Source: JBICHM01 sp043101835
GTDB taxonomy: Bacteria; Planctomycetota; Phycisphaerae; Phycisphaerales; UBA1924
Assembly (NCBI GenBank): GCA_043101835.1
Contig: JBICHM010000030.1
Coordinates: forward strand, 1-20,548
Reading direction: 5' to 3'
Length of the DNA: 20,548 nt
Made by a program: the position numbers and the translations under genes. Below, one piece after another: positions 7,224-13,103 of the stretch (the stretch's first letter is position 1; the number at the start of each line of letters is the position of its first letter). The notes under the pieces are model-generated. The model did not search any database and was not told where the DNA came from. It saw only the letters and a list, made by a program, of their open reading frames with translations.

Positions 7224-7255
7224 AAAAAGGCCGCCCCGGATCGACCGGAGCGGCC
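7224..7255 (-). terminator. Rho-independent terminator of the PEP-CTERM gene
   Basis: Minus-strand RNA would form an 11-bp stem GGCCGCTCCGG / CCGGGGCGGCC with a 5-nt loop and one G-U pair, followed by TTTTTC. It starts 26 bp after the stop at 7281. Confidence 0.85.
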
Positions 7256-7280
7256 CTGGATGTCGTTGCCCGAGAGTCCG

Positions 7281-8015
7281 TCAGCGCCGGCGGCGCAGGC
7301 TGACGATGCCGGCGAGACCCATCAGGGCCACCGTGCCCGGCGTCGGCACGTTCACGACGAACGCGCTGCTGAAGGTCGCGCTGTCGCCGGCCGTCAGGAA
7401 GAACGAGTGACGGATGCCGATGCTGTTGACGACCGCAGGGCCCGCGATCGGGCTGGGGATGCCGAAGTCCGCCGCGCCGAAGGCCGTCGTGAAGGCGGTC
7501 GACACGCTGAACGGATCGTTCAGCAGCGTCTGCACGCCGACGCCGTCCACCAGCGCGGTGTAGAGCGAATCGCCCGACGCCGCGGCGAGCGTCGCCGTGT
7601 TCGTGCCCGGCACGCCCGAACCGAGCGTCCCGGAGATCGAACCCTGCATCACGCTGCTGGGCGACACCGGCTGCACATTGGCGCCGACGATCACCTGGAA
7701 GTTGTTGTCCGAGCCCGTGTTGTTCGTGAAGGCGAAGTTCGCGTTGACGAACGGATCCTCATCGATCAGCAGATCCCAGTCGCACGACCAGCCCGTCTCG
7801 CTGAACGAGCCCTTCACCACGAACTGGAACTCGCCGACCTGCCGGAACTCGGTGATCGAGTTCTCGAGGTTGTTGCCGTTCTGGATGTTCCACATCGTCC
7901 CGTCGGGACGCACGATGCGGATGTCCAGATCCTGCAGGCTGAACGCGCCCTCCGCCGCAGGAACAACCACGACCGCGGCGGCCAGCGCAAAACCCGTGCA
8001 AAGCATGCGGGACAT
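7281..8015 (-). CDS. Secreted PEP-CTERM-like protein, function unknown
   Basis: This 244-aa protein has a signal peptide (MSRMLCTGFALAAAVVVVPA, cleaved near 21-24). The middle is Ser/Thr/Asn-rich and beta-strand-like, without a catalytic motif I recognise. The C-terminus is a sorting signal: VPTPG, a hydrophobic helix (TVALMGLAGIVSL) and RRRR. This follows the PEP-CTERM plan recognised by exosortase-type enzymes, in the P-T-P-G variant common in Phycisphaerae. After export it is probably cut near the motif and attached to the envelope or released. ATG 8015 is chosen because it begins the signal peptide and is preceded by an AG-rich GGAAGGGAAG; the open frame continues 28 codons upstream without such features. 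No exosortase gene is in the window. A terminator follows directly. Confidence 0.88.
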   Translation of the reverse strand: MSRMLCTGFALAAAVVVVPAAEGAFSLQDLDIRIVRPDGTMWNIQNGNNLENSITEFRQVGEFQFVVKGSFSETGWSCDWDLLIDEDPFVNANFAFTNNTGSDNNFQVIVGANVQPVSPSSVMQGSISGTLGSGVPGTNTATLAAASGDSLYTALVDGVGVQTLLNDPFSVSTAFTTAFGAADFGIPSPIAGPAVVNSIGIRHSFFLTAGDSATFSSAFVVNVPTPGTVALMGLAGIVSLRRRR

Positions 8016-8190
8016 GTGCTTCTTCCCTTCCCTGGTTCTCTCGCGCCCCGGCTCGCCACGAATCCCCCGCGAGCCGGCGGCGTCCTCTTCCAAGGGCAAA
8101 CTACCGGGGATGACCCCGCGGAGCGAGGGAAATCACCCGAGAATTCCATGACTTCTCGGACCGCTCACCCGCCCTGAGCGAAACCCAAAC

Positions 8191-8221
8191 AAAAAACCCG
8201 CCGGCCTTCCGGGCCGGCGGG
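8191..8221 (-). terminator. Strong rho-independent terminator
   Basis: The 10-bp stem CCCGCCGGCC / GGCCGGCGGG with a 5-nt loop is followed on the minus strand by six T and then GTTTGGGTTT. The nearest annotated upstream CDS stop (8594) is 370 bp away, so it most simply ends the candidate transcript starting near 8529. Confidence 0.9.
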
Positions 8222-8282
8222 CGTTGGTTGTGCATGGCTGTGCATGCAGCGGGCTGCGCGCGGCAGCCCCGTCGGGTTGCCG

Positions 8283-8315
8283 CTAGCTGCGCAGCCCTTT
8301 CGTCCCAAGATTCAT
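8283..8315 (-). CDS. Possible 10-aa leader peptide MNLGTKGLRS
   Basis: AAGGAGG (8326-8332) is followed by 7 nt and then GTG-ATG (8318-8313). The short frame ends in TAG after 10 codons from ATG, or 11 from GTG. Complementarity to the usual 16S 3' end extends over 15 nt (8318-8332). The last codons GGG CTG CGC form the 5' strand of a hairpin that spans the stop codon, so a translating ribosome would open it. The peptide has no run of one amino acid, which argues against classic amino-acid attenuation. It is too short to judge coding by composition. The support is the ribosome binding site and the layout. Confidence 0.4.
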   Translation of the reverse strand: MNLGTKGLRS

Positions 8316-8535
8316 CACTGGATCACCTCCTTCCGCAAGGACCTGCCCGGCCGTCGCGAGCGGGTACCTGCCCGCCGCCGAGCGCCTTCCCCCGGACCGT
8401 CGCCCGAGGCCCATCGCCCGACGCCGCCCGCCAAAGAGGTGAACCGGGGCGGCGACGGTCGTCGTCGCGCCCGTCGAACCGGCCTGCCGAGGTTCTCCCG
8501 GCCGCCCGGCGCCCGACGCGTCGCGACGATGCCGA

Positions 8536-8563
8536 ATTATCGATCAGCCCCCGCCCCGGGCAA
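8536..8563 (-). promoter_or_regulatory. Promoter of the candidate structured transcript
   Basis: On the minus strand TTGCCC (8558-8563) and GATAAT (8536-8541) are separated by 16 bp. GATAAT is a 5 of 6 match in a very GC-rich setting. The predicted start is near 8529. The site lies just past the stop of the 61-aa gene. Confidence 0.55.
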
Positions 8564-8593
8564 GAGGATTCCGCCCGGTCGGGCGCAATTCCT

Positions 8594-8779
8594 TCACCCC
8601 TCGAACTCGCCGAACGCCCCCTTGCCCGCCTGCTCGTCAACGTACGCCTGGAACTCGCCCATCTTGTACGACACGAAGCAGAACACATGGTGCAGGGTCA
8701 GCCACTCGAGGTCCGACGGGTCCTTGTCGAGGTCCTGACGCAGTCGATTCAACTCAGCCAGCAGCGTCTCCGCCTTCAT
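8594..8779 (-). CDS. Small hypothetical protein, 61 aa
   Basis: This is a short acidic protein. It opens with a helical, coiled-coil-like stretch (MKAETLLAELNRLRQDLDKD). An aromatic-rich middle (LEWLTLHHVFCFVSYKMGEF) and a Gly-rich acidic end follow. There is no signal peptide, metal site or membrane segment. AAGGA lies about 10 nt before the ATG. Its residue pattern is far more protein-like than the frames overlapping it. It lies 113 bp after the zinc transporter operon on the same strand, with a degenerate repeat between them, so it is probably a separate unit. I do not recognise a family. Confidence 0.7.
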   Translation of the reverse strand: MKAETLLAELNRLRQDLDKDPSDLEWLTLHHVFCFVSYKMGEFQAYVDEQAGKGAFGEFEG

Positions 8780-8838
8780 GCGCGCGATTCCTTTCTCAGG
8801 TGAGTCGTTCGTGGTCGCGATCCTACGCGCCGGCGTCC

Positions 8839-8870
8839 GCTCCCTCTTCCACGCTGCGGGAACGGGCTGA
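8839..8870. repeat. Degenerate copy of the CTCCCTCT palindromic repeat
   Basis: GCTCCCTCTTCCACGCTGCG followed by GGAACGGGCTG aligns with 6001-6032 with a handful of mismatches. The mismatches have broken the perfect palindrome seen there. Confidence 0.5.
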
Positions 8871-8892
8871 TCACGCGCGCAGGGCGACGCCA

Positions 8893-9768
8893 TCACCCTT
8901 GGCGCGCCCCGATCCACCCCGGCGCCCACGCCAGCGCGTACAGCGCCGTCAGCACGAGCGCGATGCACGCCCCCGCCGGCAGATTGCTCTCGAACGACAC
9001 CACCAGCCCGCCCAGCACGCCCGCCAGCGCCGCCGCGCACGAGAGCGCGAGCACCACGCCCAGGCGCCGGCTCAGGCGCAGCGCCGTCGCGCCCGGCAGC
9101 ACCAGCAGCGCGCTGGCCAGCACCACGCCGCTCAAACGCATCGTCACCACCACCGCGAGCGCAAGCAGCGTCAGAAAGAGCAGGCGCATCGCCAGACCCC
9201 GCCCGCCGAATGCGCGCGCCGCCTCCTCGTCGAACGCCCAGAACAGCAGCGGGCGGCGCACGAGCACGAGCGCCCCGACCACCAGCGCGCCCACCCCGAT
9301 CGACGCCCACATCGCGCCGGGTCCCACCGACAGGATCGATCCAAACAGCAGGCTCTCCCACGAGGGCAACGGCCCCGCGCCCGCCAAAGGCCGCTGCGCA
9401 CGCCACGCAAGCATCGCCGCCCCCGCCGCCATCGACGCCGCGAGAAACACCCCGATCGCCGCGTCCTCGCGCTCGCCCTCGCGATCCCCGCGCCGATGGC
9501 TCACCAGCCCGATCCCCAGCGCGCTGGCCACGCACACGATCGCGGCGCACACCAGCACCGCCGGCCCCGTCAGCCCCGCGAGCGCCGCCACCCCAACGCC
9601 CCCGAGCGCCGCGTGGCTCACCCCCTGCCCCACGAACGCCAGCCGGCGCAGCGCCACCAGCACGCTCAGGAGCGCGCACTGCAGCGCGATCGCCAGGCCC
9701 GCGATCACCCCCGGCCAGAAGAGCGCCGCCGAGTCGCCCGTCAGATACTCGACCGTCCGCAGCGTCAC
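8893..9768 (-). CDS. ABC transporter permease, zinc/manganese uptake type
   Basis: This 291-aa integral membrane protein of the ZnuB/TroC/MntB (ABC-3) family would form the inner-membrane channel for zinc or manganese import. Several hydrophobic helices are visible, starting with FWPGVIAGLAIALQCALLSVLVAL. The family segment LAFVGQGVSHAALGGVGVA (about 44-62) is followed by further helices and the late motif SGVVLASALLVLPGATA. The GTG start overlaps the ATPase stop as GTGA, showing tight coupling. It is the last gene of the three-gene operon. I saw no frameshift and the length is normal. Zinc is preferred over manganese because of the His-rich partner proteins. Confidence 0.93.
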   Translation of the reverse strand: MTLRTVEYLTGDSAALFWPGVIAGLAIALQCALLSVLVALRRLAFVGQGVSHAALGGVGVAALAGLTGPAVLVCAAIVCVASALGIGLVSHRRGDREGEREDAAIGVFLAASMAAGAAMLAWRAQRPLAGAGPLPSWESLLFGSILSVGPGAMWASIGVGALVVGALVLVRRPLLFWAFDEEAARAFGGRGLAMRLLFLTLLALAVVVTMRLSGVVLASALLVLPGATALRLSRRLGVVLALSCAAALAGVLGGLVVSFESNLPAGACIALVLTALYALAWAPGWIGARQG

Positions 9769-10595
9769 GATGCGCCCTCATCGCGCGTGGTGTCATGCGC
9801 GTGCGCATGATCGCCCGGGCACTCCTCCGCAAGGTGTGCCTCCACGTGCACCTCGCCCAGCGCGCTGGCCACATCGTGGCGGAACACCTCCGCCAGCACC
9901 GCCGGCGTCAGCCCCTCCGGCGACCCGTGCATGTGCATCCGCCGCGACAGGCACAGCACCTTGTCGCAGGTGCTCGCGATCGCGCGCAGGTCGTGGCTCA
10001 CCATCAGGATCGTCACGCCCAGCTCCGCGTGCAGGCGCGACAGCATCGCGCTGAACCGCTGCTGCCCCGGCGCATCGACCCCCACCAGCGGCTCGTCCAG
10101 CGCCAGCACGCGCGGCTCCACCGCCAGCGCCCTTGCAATCAATGCCCGCTGCAACTGCCCCCCCGACAGATCCCCCACCGGACGCGCCGCGTACTCACTC
10201 GCCCCCGTCAGCTCCAACGCCCGCGCCGTGCGCTCGCGCGACGCCGCCGTCGTCATGCGCCACGCCGGCGCATCTCGCGCCGCCGCGAGCTCCACCATCT
10301 GGCGCACGCTGATCGGGAACCGCAGCTCCGCGCCGCTCCGCTGCGCGACATCCCCGATCTCCCCGCGCCGGCGCGCCCGCGCCGGAGCCTCGCCGAAGAT
10401 GCGGATTTCCCACGTGTACCCGGTCAGTTCGCCCAGCGCGAGCTTCACCAGCGTGCTCTTCCCGCCCCCGTTCGGCCCGAGCACCCCCACGCGCTCGCCC
10501 GGCGCAATCGAGAACGTCAGGTCCTCCACCGCCGGCGCGCCGCCGCCCGGGTAGGTGTACGTCACCTGCGCAAACTCGATCGCGCCCGCGCTCAC
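9765..10595 (-). CDS. ABC transporter ATPase for zinc uptake, with His-rich tail
   Basis: This 276-aa nucleotide-binding subunit powers import through the adjacent permease. Walker A is GPNGGGKST (40-48), the Q-loop is at Q85, the signature is LSGGQ (143-147), Walker B is VLALDEP (163-169), and the H-loop is SHD (H201). This matches the ZnuC/TroB family. The C-terminus (about 248-276) carries EVHVEAHLAEE and DHAHAHD, a His/acidic tail likely to bind zinc and perhaps to sense it. Start and stop both overlap neighbours by 4 nt (GTGA), so the operon order is binding protein, ATPase, permease. GTG is the only start consistent with the overlap and the family N-terminus (IEFAQVTYTY). Confidence 0.94.
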   Translation of the reverse strand: MSAGAIEFAQVTYTYPGGGAPAVEDLTFSIAPGERVGVLGPNGGGKSTLVKLALGELTGYTWEIRIFGEAPARARRRGEIGDVAQRSGAELRFPISVRQMVELAAARDAPAWRMTTAASRERTARALELTGASEYAARPVGDLSGGQLQRALIARALAVEPRVLALDEPLVGVDAPGQQRFSAMLSRLHAELGVTILMVSHDLRAIASTCDKVLCLSRRMHMHGSPEGLTPAVLAEVFRHDVASALGEVHVEAHLAEECPGDHAHAHDTTRDEGAS

Positions 10596-11563
10596 TCGCC
10601 GGCCTCCCCCGCCGGCGCGAGCGCCGAGGCGAGCGCCGCGATGTTCGCGCGCATCATCGCCGGCCAGTCGCCGCCGGGAAGACCGGTTCCCAGGGGGTCG
10701 AGCAGCGCGACGGCCGCGCCCGTCTCCGACGCCACGCGGCGCGCCAGCGCATCGGTGTACTGCGGCTCCACCACGATCACCCGCGCATCGCCCGACCGCA
10801 CCATCGTCGCCGCCGCCGCCACCGCGCCGGGGCTCGCCTCACTCTCGCCCTGGTGCTGCAGCACCCCCGCCACGCGCAGCCCGAACGCCTGCGCGAATCG
10901 ATCCCAGGCGTCGTGCACCGTCACCAGCCCGGCGCCCGCGTGCGCCCCCAGCGCCGCCGCCCCGTCCTCGCGCACAAGCGCGACCTCCGCGAGCAGCGCA
11001 TCCCGCGCCGCCCCGAGGCGTGCGCGCTCGTCGTCGTCAAGGGCGCCGCGCAGATCCTGGCTCTCGAGCATCCGGTCGTGCGCCGCGCGCACGAGGTCCG
11101 CCATCAACGCCGGATCGAGCCACAGGTGCGGATCCACCGCGTGCTCGTGGTCGTGCGCGTGGTCGGCCGTCGCGTCGTGCTCGTGGTCGTGCGCATTGCC
11201 CGTCACGCCGACCGCCTCGCCGAAACGCAGCACGCGCAGCGCGCTGCCCCCCCGCGCCGCCAGCGACCGGTCGATCGCCGGCTCCATCCCTGCGCCCACC
11301 AGCAGCACGAGGTCCGACCCGTGCAGCGCCTGCGCCTGCGCCGGCGTCGGCTCCCACCCGTGCGGGCTCACGCCCGGCGGGACCAGCACCGTCACCGACG
11401 CCTCCGCCGGCGCCAGCCCGCGCGCCACCCACGCCAGCGGCGGCACGCTCACCGCCACCTCCAGCCGCCCCGGCGCGCCGCCCTCGGACGAACCCTCCGA
11501 GCACCCTCCCACCAACACCAACGCGAGCGCCAACGCCGTGAATGTTCCTATCACCCTGCGCAC
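10592..11563 (-). CDS. Zinc-binding lipoprotein of the ABC uptake system
   Basis: This 323-aa solute-binding lipoprotein of the ZnuA/TroA (cluster A-I) family would capture metal outside the inner membrane. The signal peptide MRRVIGTFTALALALVLVGGC ends in a lipobox with Cys21. Candidate metal ligands are H68 (SPHGWEP), H146 (DPHLWLDP), H217 (VHDAW) and D289 (LLDPLG). Between the first two is a His/Asp-rich loop (about 125-141, HDHEHDATADHAHDHEH) typical of zinc-specific members. GTG 11563 is chosen because AGGAGG lies 6 nt upstream and it gives the cleanest signal peptide; ATGs at 11587 and 11584 are weaker. It is first in the operon and divergent from tRNA-Ala. No Zur-type palindrome was evident upstream, so regulation is unknown. 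Confidence 0.93.
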   Translation of the reverse strand: MRRVIGTFTALALALVLVGGCSEGSSEGGAPGRLEVAVSVPPLAWVARGLAPAEASVTVLVPPGVSPHGWEPTPAQAQALHGSDLVLLVGAGMEPAIDRSLAARGGSALRVLRFGEAVGVTGNAHDHEHDATADHAHDHEHAVDPHLWLDPALMADLVRAAHDRMLESQDLRGALDDDERARLGAARDALLAEVALVREDGAAALGAHAGAGLVTVHDAWDRFAQAFGLRVAGVLQHQGESEASPGAVAAAATMVRSGDARVIVVEPQYTDALARRVASETGAAVALLDPLGTGLPGGDWPAMMRANIAALASALAPAGEAGE

Positions 11564-11569
11564 AGCCGA

Positions 11570-11575
11570 CCTCCT
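11570..11575 (-). promoter_or_regulatory. Ribosome binding site that sets the GTG start at 11563
   Basis: The minus strand reads AGGAGG here, 6 nt before GTG 11563. It lies downstream of the alternative ATG codons at 11587 and 11584, which therefore cannot use it. Confidence 0.65.
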
Positions 11576-11652
11576 GACCCGCATCATGCCACCCAGCCCG
11601 AACTGGCGCCCAGCCGAACCCCGCCCCCGCTGGCGAACCGCCAGCCGCGGCG

Positions 11653-11658
11653 TATAGT
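11653..11658 (+). promoter_or_regulatory. -10 box candidate for tRNA-Ala
   Basis: TATAGT stands 42 bp before the tRNA in otherwise AT-poor DNA. No good -35 is visible at 16-18 bp upstream. Confidence 0.35.
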
Positions 11659-11700
11659 GTTGGCCTTCGACGGGCCCCCGGCCCGCCGAAACCACAACTT

Positions 11701-11773
11701 GGGGCGGTAGCTCAATTGGGAGAGCGCCTCGGTCGCATCGAGGAGGTTGCCAGTTCGATTCTGGTCCGCTCCA
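11701..11773 (+). tRNA. tRNA-Ala (anticodon CGC)
   Basis: The 73-nt cloverleaf has acceptor GGGGCGG paired with CCGCTCC (11766-11772), including the G3-U70 wobble that identifies alanine tRNAs, and discriminator A11773. The D arm is GCTC..GAGC. The anticodon stem CCTCG/CGAGG has loop GTCGCAT with CGC at 11734-11736, reading GCG. The T arm is GCCAG-TTCGATT-CTGGT. CCA is not encoded. Confidence 0.95.
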
Positions 11774-11787
11774 CTTGCCCCACCACA

Positions 11788-11826
11788 CAGGCCCGACCAC
11801 ACCGGTCGGGCCTGTTGCGTTTTGTG
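11788..11826 (+). terminator. Terminator after tRNA-Ala
   Basis: The perfect 11-bp stem CAGGCCCGACC / GGTCGGGCCTG with a 5-nt loop is followed by TTGCGTTTTGTG, 14 bp past the tRNA end. Confidence 0.85.
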
Positions 11827-11940
11827 TGGATGACCGATCGCCGCTGTCGGCGTGGCCGCCCTCCTCGCAGTAAGTTGCTTCTCAATTCGCCGCAAGGCTG
11901 AGCTGCCCGGCCACCGTTGGCTGCACAACGAGGAGGATCC

Positions 11941-13002
11941 ATGACACTCTGGCTTACTCGCTCAGGCCGTCACGGAGAGCATGAGCAGAAGTTCCTCGAT
12001 GAGGGACGGGTCTATCTGACATGGCGAGAGCTCGACTGTGACCTGAGCGCACTCCGCGACCGGAGCGAGGTGCTCGATCTCCTTCGGAGGACCTACCCAG
12101 CGTTCAAGGAGGGGCATCGCCGACAGCACGCGGGCCAGATCTGGACCTTCGTCGGCAGAATGGAAGTCGACGACTGGGTCGCTATGCCCAGCAAGCACAA
12201 GACGATCCACATCGGCAAAATCAAGAGTCCCTATCGCTATGTCGGCGGCGAGAGCGTCTATCGGCATTACCGGGAGGTTGAATGGATCGAGACCGACATT
12301 CCTCGAACGAACTTCGACCAAGACATTCTGAACTCTCTCGGGGCGTTCACGACGATTTGCCAGATAAAGCGCAACGATGCGGAGGAAAGAGTCCGCGCGA
12401 TGCAGGCGAATGACTGGAAAGCGACCACCATCAAGCCCAAAATTCCGCCGCACAACGGTGTGAACGACGACGAAGGCGAGGACAACGACGATGCGTCGAT
12501 TGACCTCGAACTGATCGCTCGCGATCAGATCGCGCGCAAGATCCAGAGCACGTTTGCCGGGCACGGAATGGAAGATCTCGTTGAGGCGATCCTGCGCGCC
12601 CAGGGATTCACGACGCATCACAGCCAGAAGGGTCCCGACGGAGGCATCGACATCCTGGCCGCGCCCGACACACTGGGTTTCGGCACGCCACGAATATGCG
12701 TTCAAGTCAAGAGCCAGGCATCGCCGCTGGAGCGGGTTGTGCTCGATCAACTCGTCGGGACGATGCAGCATGTCGGCGCCGACCAGGGACTGCTGGTCTG
12801 TTGGGGCGGATTCAAGAAGACGATTCTGCACGAAGCGCCGAGACTGTTCTTCAAGGTCCGGCTCTGGGATCAGAATGACCTGATCGATCATTTCCTCGCC
12901 GTCTACGACCGCCTCGATGAAGACCTGCGGGCCGAGATTCCACTCAAACGAGTTTGGGCTATCGCGCTCCCAGAGGAAAGCGACGAGGTTGACGGCGAGT
13001 AG
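11941..13002 (+). CDS. Mrr-like type IV restriction endonuclease
   Basis: This 353-aa protein has a C-terminal PD-(D/E)XK nuclease domain of the Mrr family (about 205-300). It contains MEDLVEAILRAQGF (E215), GPDGGIDIL with D237, and VQVKSQ with Q255 and K257, the D..QxK arrangement of Mrr enzymes. Such enzymes usually cut modified foreign DNA. The N-terminal region (1-170: TWRELDCDL, GKIKSPYRY, YRHYREVEW) looks like a separate recognition domain of a kind found in restriction-system proteins. An acidic linker (NDDEGEDNDDASID) joins the two. AGGAGG precedes the ATG by 4 nt. No methylase or partner gene is adjacent, consistent with a solitary type IV enzyme. Base composition is visibly less GC-rich than the neighbours (codons such as ATT, GTT, AAA, GAT). 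It follows tRNA-Ala, so horizontal acquisition is likely. Confidence 0.85.
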   Translation: MTLWLTRSGRHGEHEQKFLDEGRVYLTWRELDCDLSALRDRSEVLDLLRRTYPAFKEGHRRQHAGQIWTFVGRMEVDDWVAMPSKHKTIHIGKIKSPYRYVGGESVYRHYREVEWIETDIPRTNFDQDILNSLGAFTTICQIKRNDAEERVRAMQANDWKATTIKPKIPPHNGVNDDEGEDNDDASIDLELIARDQIARKIQSTFAGHGMEDLVEAILRAQGFTTHHSQKGPDGGIDILAAPDTLGFGTPRICVQVKSQASPLERVVLDQLVGTMQHVGADQGLLVCWGGFKKTILHEAPRLFFKVRLWDQNDLIDHFLAVYDRLDEDLRAEIPLKRVWAIALPEESDEVDGE

Positions 13003-13103
13003 TACGGTCTGAACCACCGCTACCCGGTTGCTGCCCCGGACCTGCTCACCTCAGCGTTCCTCGGTCTTCCTCTGTGTTCTAATCCCCCTGTATCCTCGCC
13101 CCC

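Larger units (their letters stand above)
8191..8529 (-). ncRNA. Candidate structured transcript with a mini-ORF
   Basis: A promoter-like pair at 8536-8563 and a strong terminator at 8191-8221 bracket about 340 nt with no ordinary gene. From 5' to 3' on the minus strand it contains a 10-bp long-range pairing (GACCGTCGCC with GGCGACGGTC, the two arms centred near 8456 and 8401). Next comes a CCTT-GCGG-AAGG hairpin and the sequence AAGGAGGTGATCCAG, complementary to the 3' end of 16S rRNA. After that come a 10-codon ORF, a long bulged hairpin over its stop, a TGCATG/CATGCA hairpin, and the terminator. I looked for the hallmarks of RNase P RNA, tmRNA, SRP RNA and 6S RNA and found none. It may be a standalone small RNA or an attenuating leader of the PEP-CTERM gene, which starts 176 nt past the terminator. 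Confidence 0.5.

Noticed and set aside
8318..8332. A piece of a 16S rRNA gene on the plus strand
   Set aside because: Only the 15-nt tail matches. The preceding helix-45 region of 16S (GTAACCGTAGGGGAACCTG) is absent, so it is better read as a minus-strand ribosome-binding site.
8228..8803. Plus-strand open frames of 191 and 164 aa across the candidate structured transcript
   Set aside because: Low-complexity Arg/Pro/Ser translations without a ribosome binding site, and they overlap the better-supported 61-aa minus-strand gene.
9210..11657. 815-aa open frame on the plus strand
   Set aside because: Antisense to the zinc transporter operon; Arg/Pro-rich shadow.
11962..13017. 351-aa open frame antisense to the Mrr-like gene
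   Set aside because: The plus-strand frame has a ribosome binding site and nuclease motifs. The antisense frame has no start signal and no family features.
13003..13103. Right-hand attachment site (duplicate of the tRNA-Ala 3' end) after the Mrr-like gene
   Set aside because: I compared the tRNA 3' end with this stretch and found no convincing repeat; the island idea rests on composition and position only.
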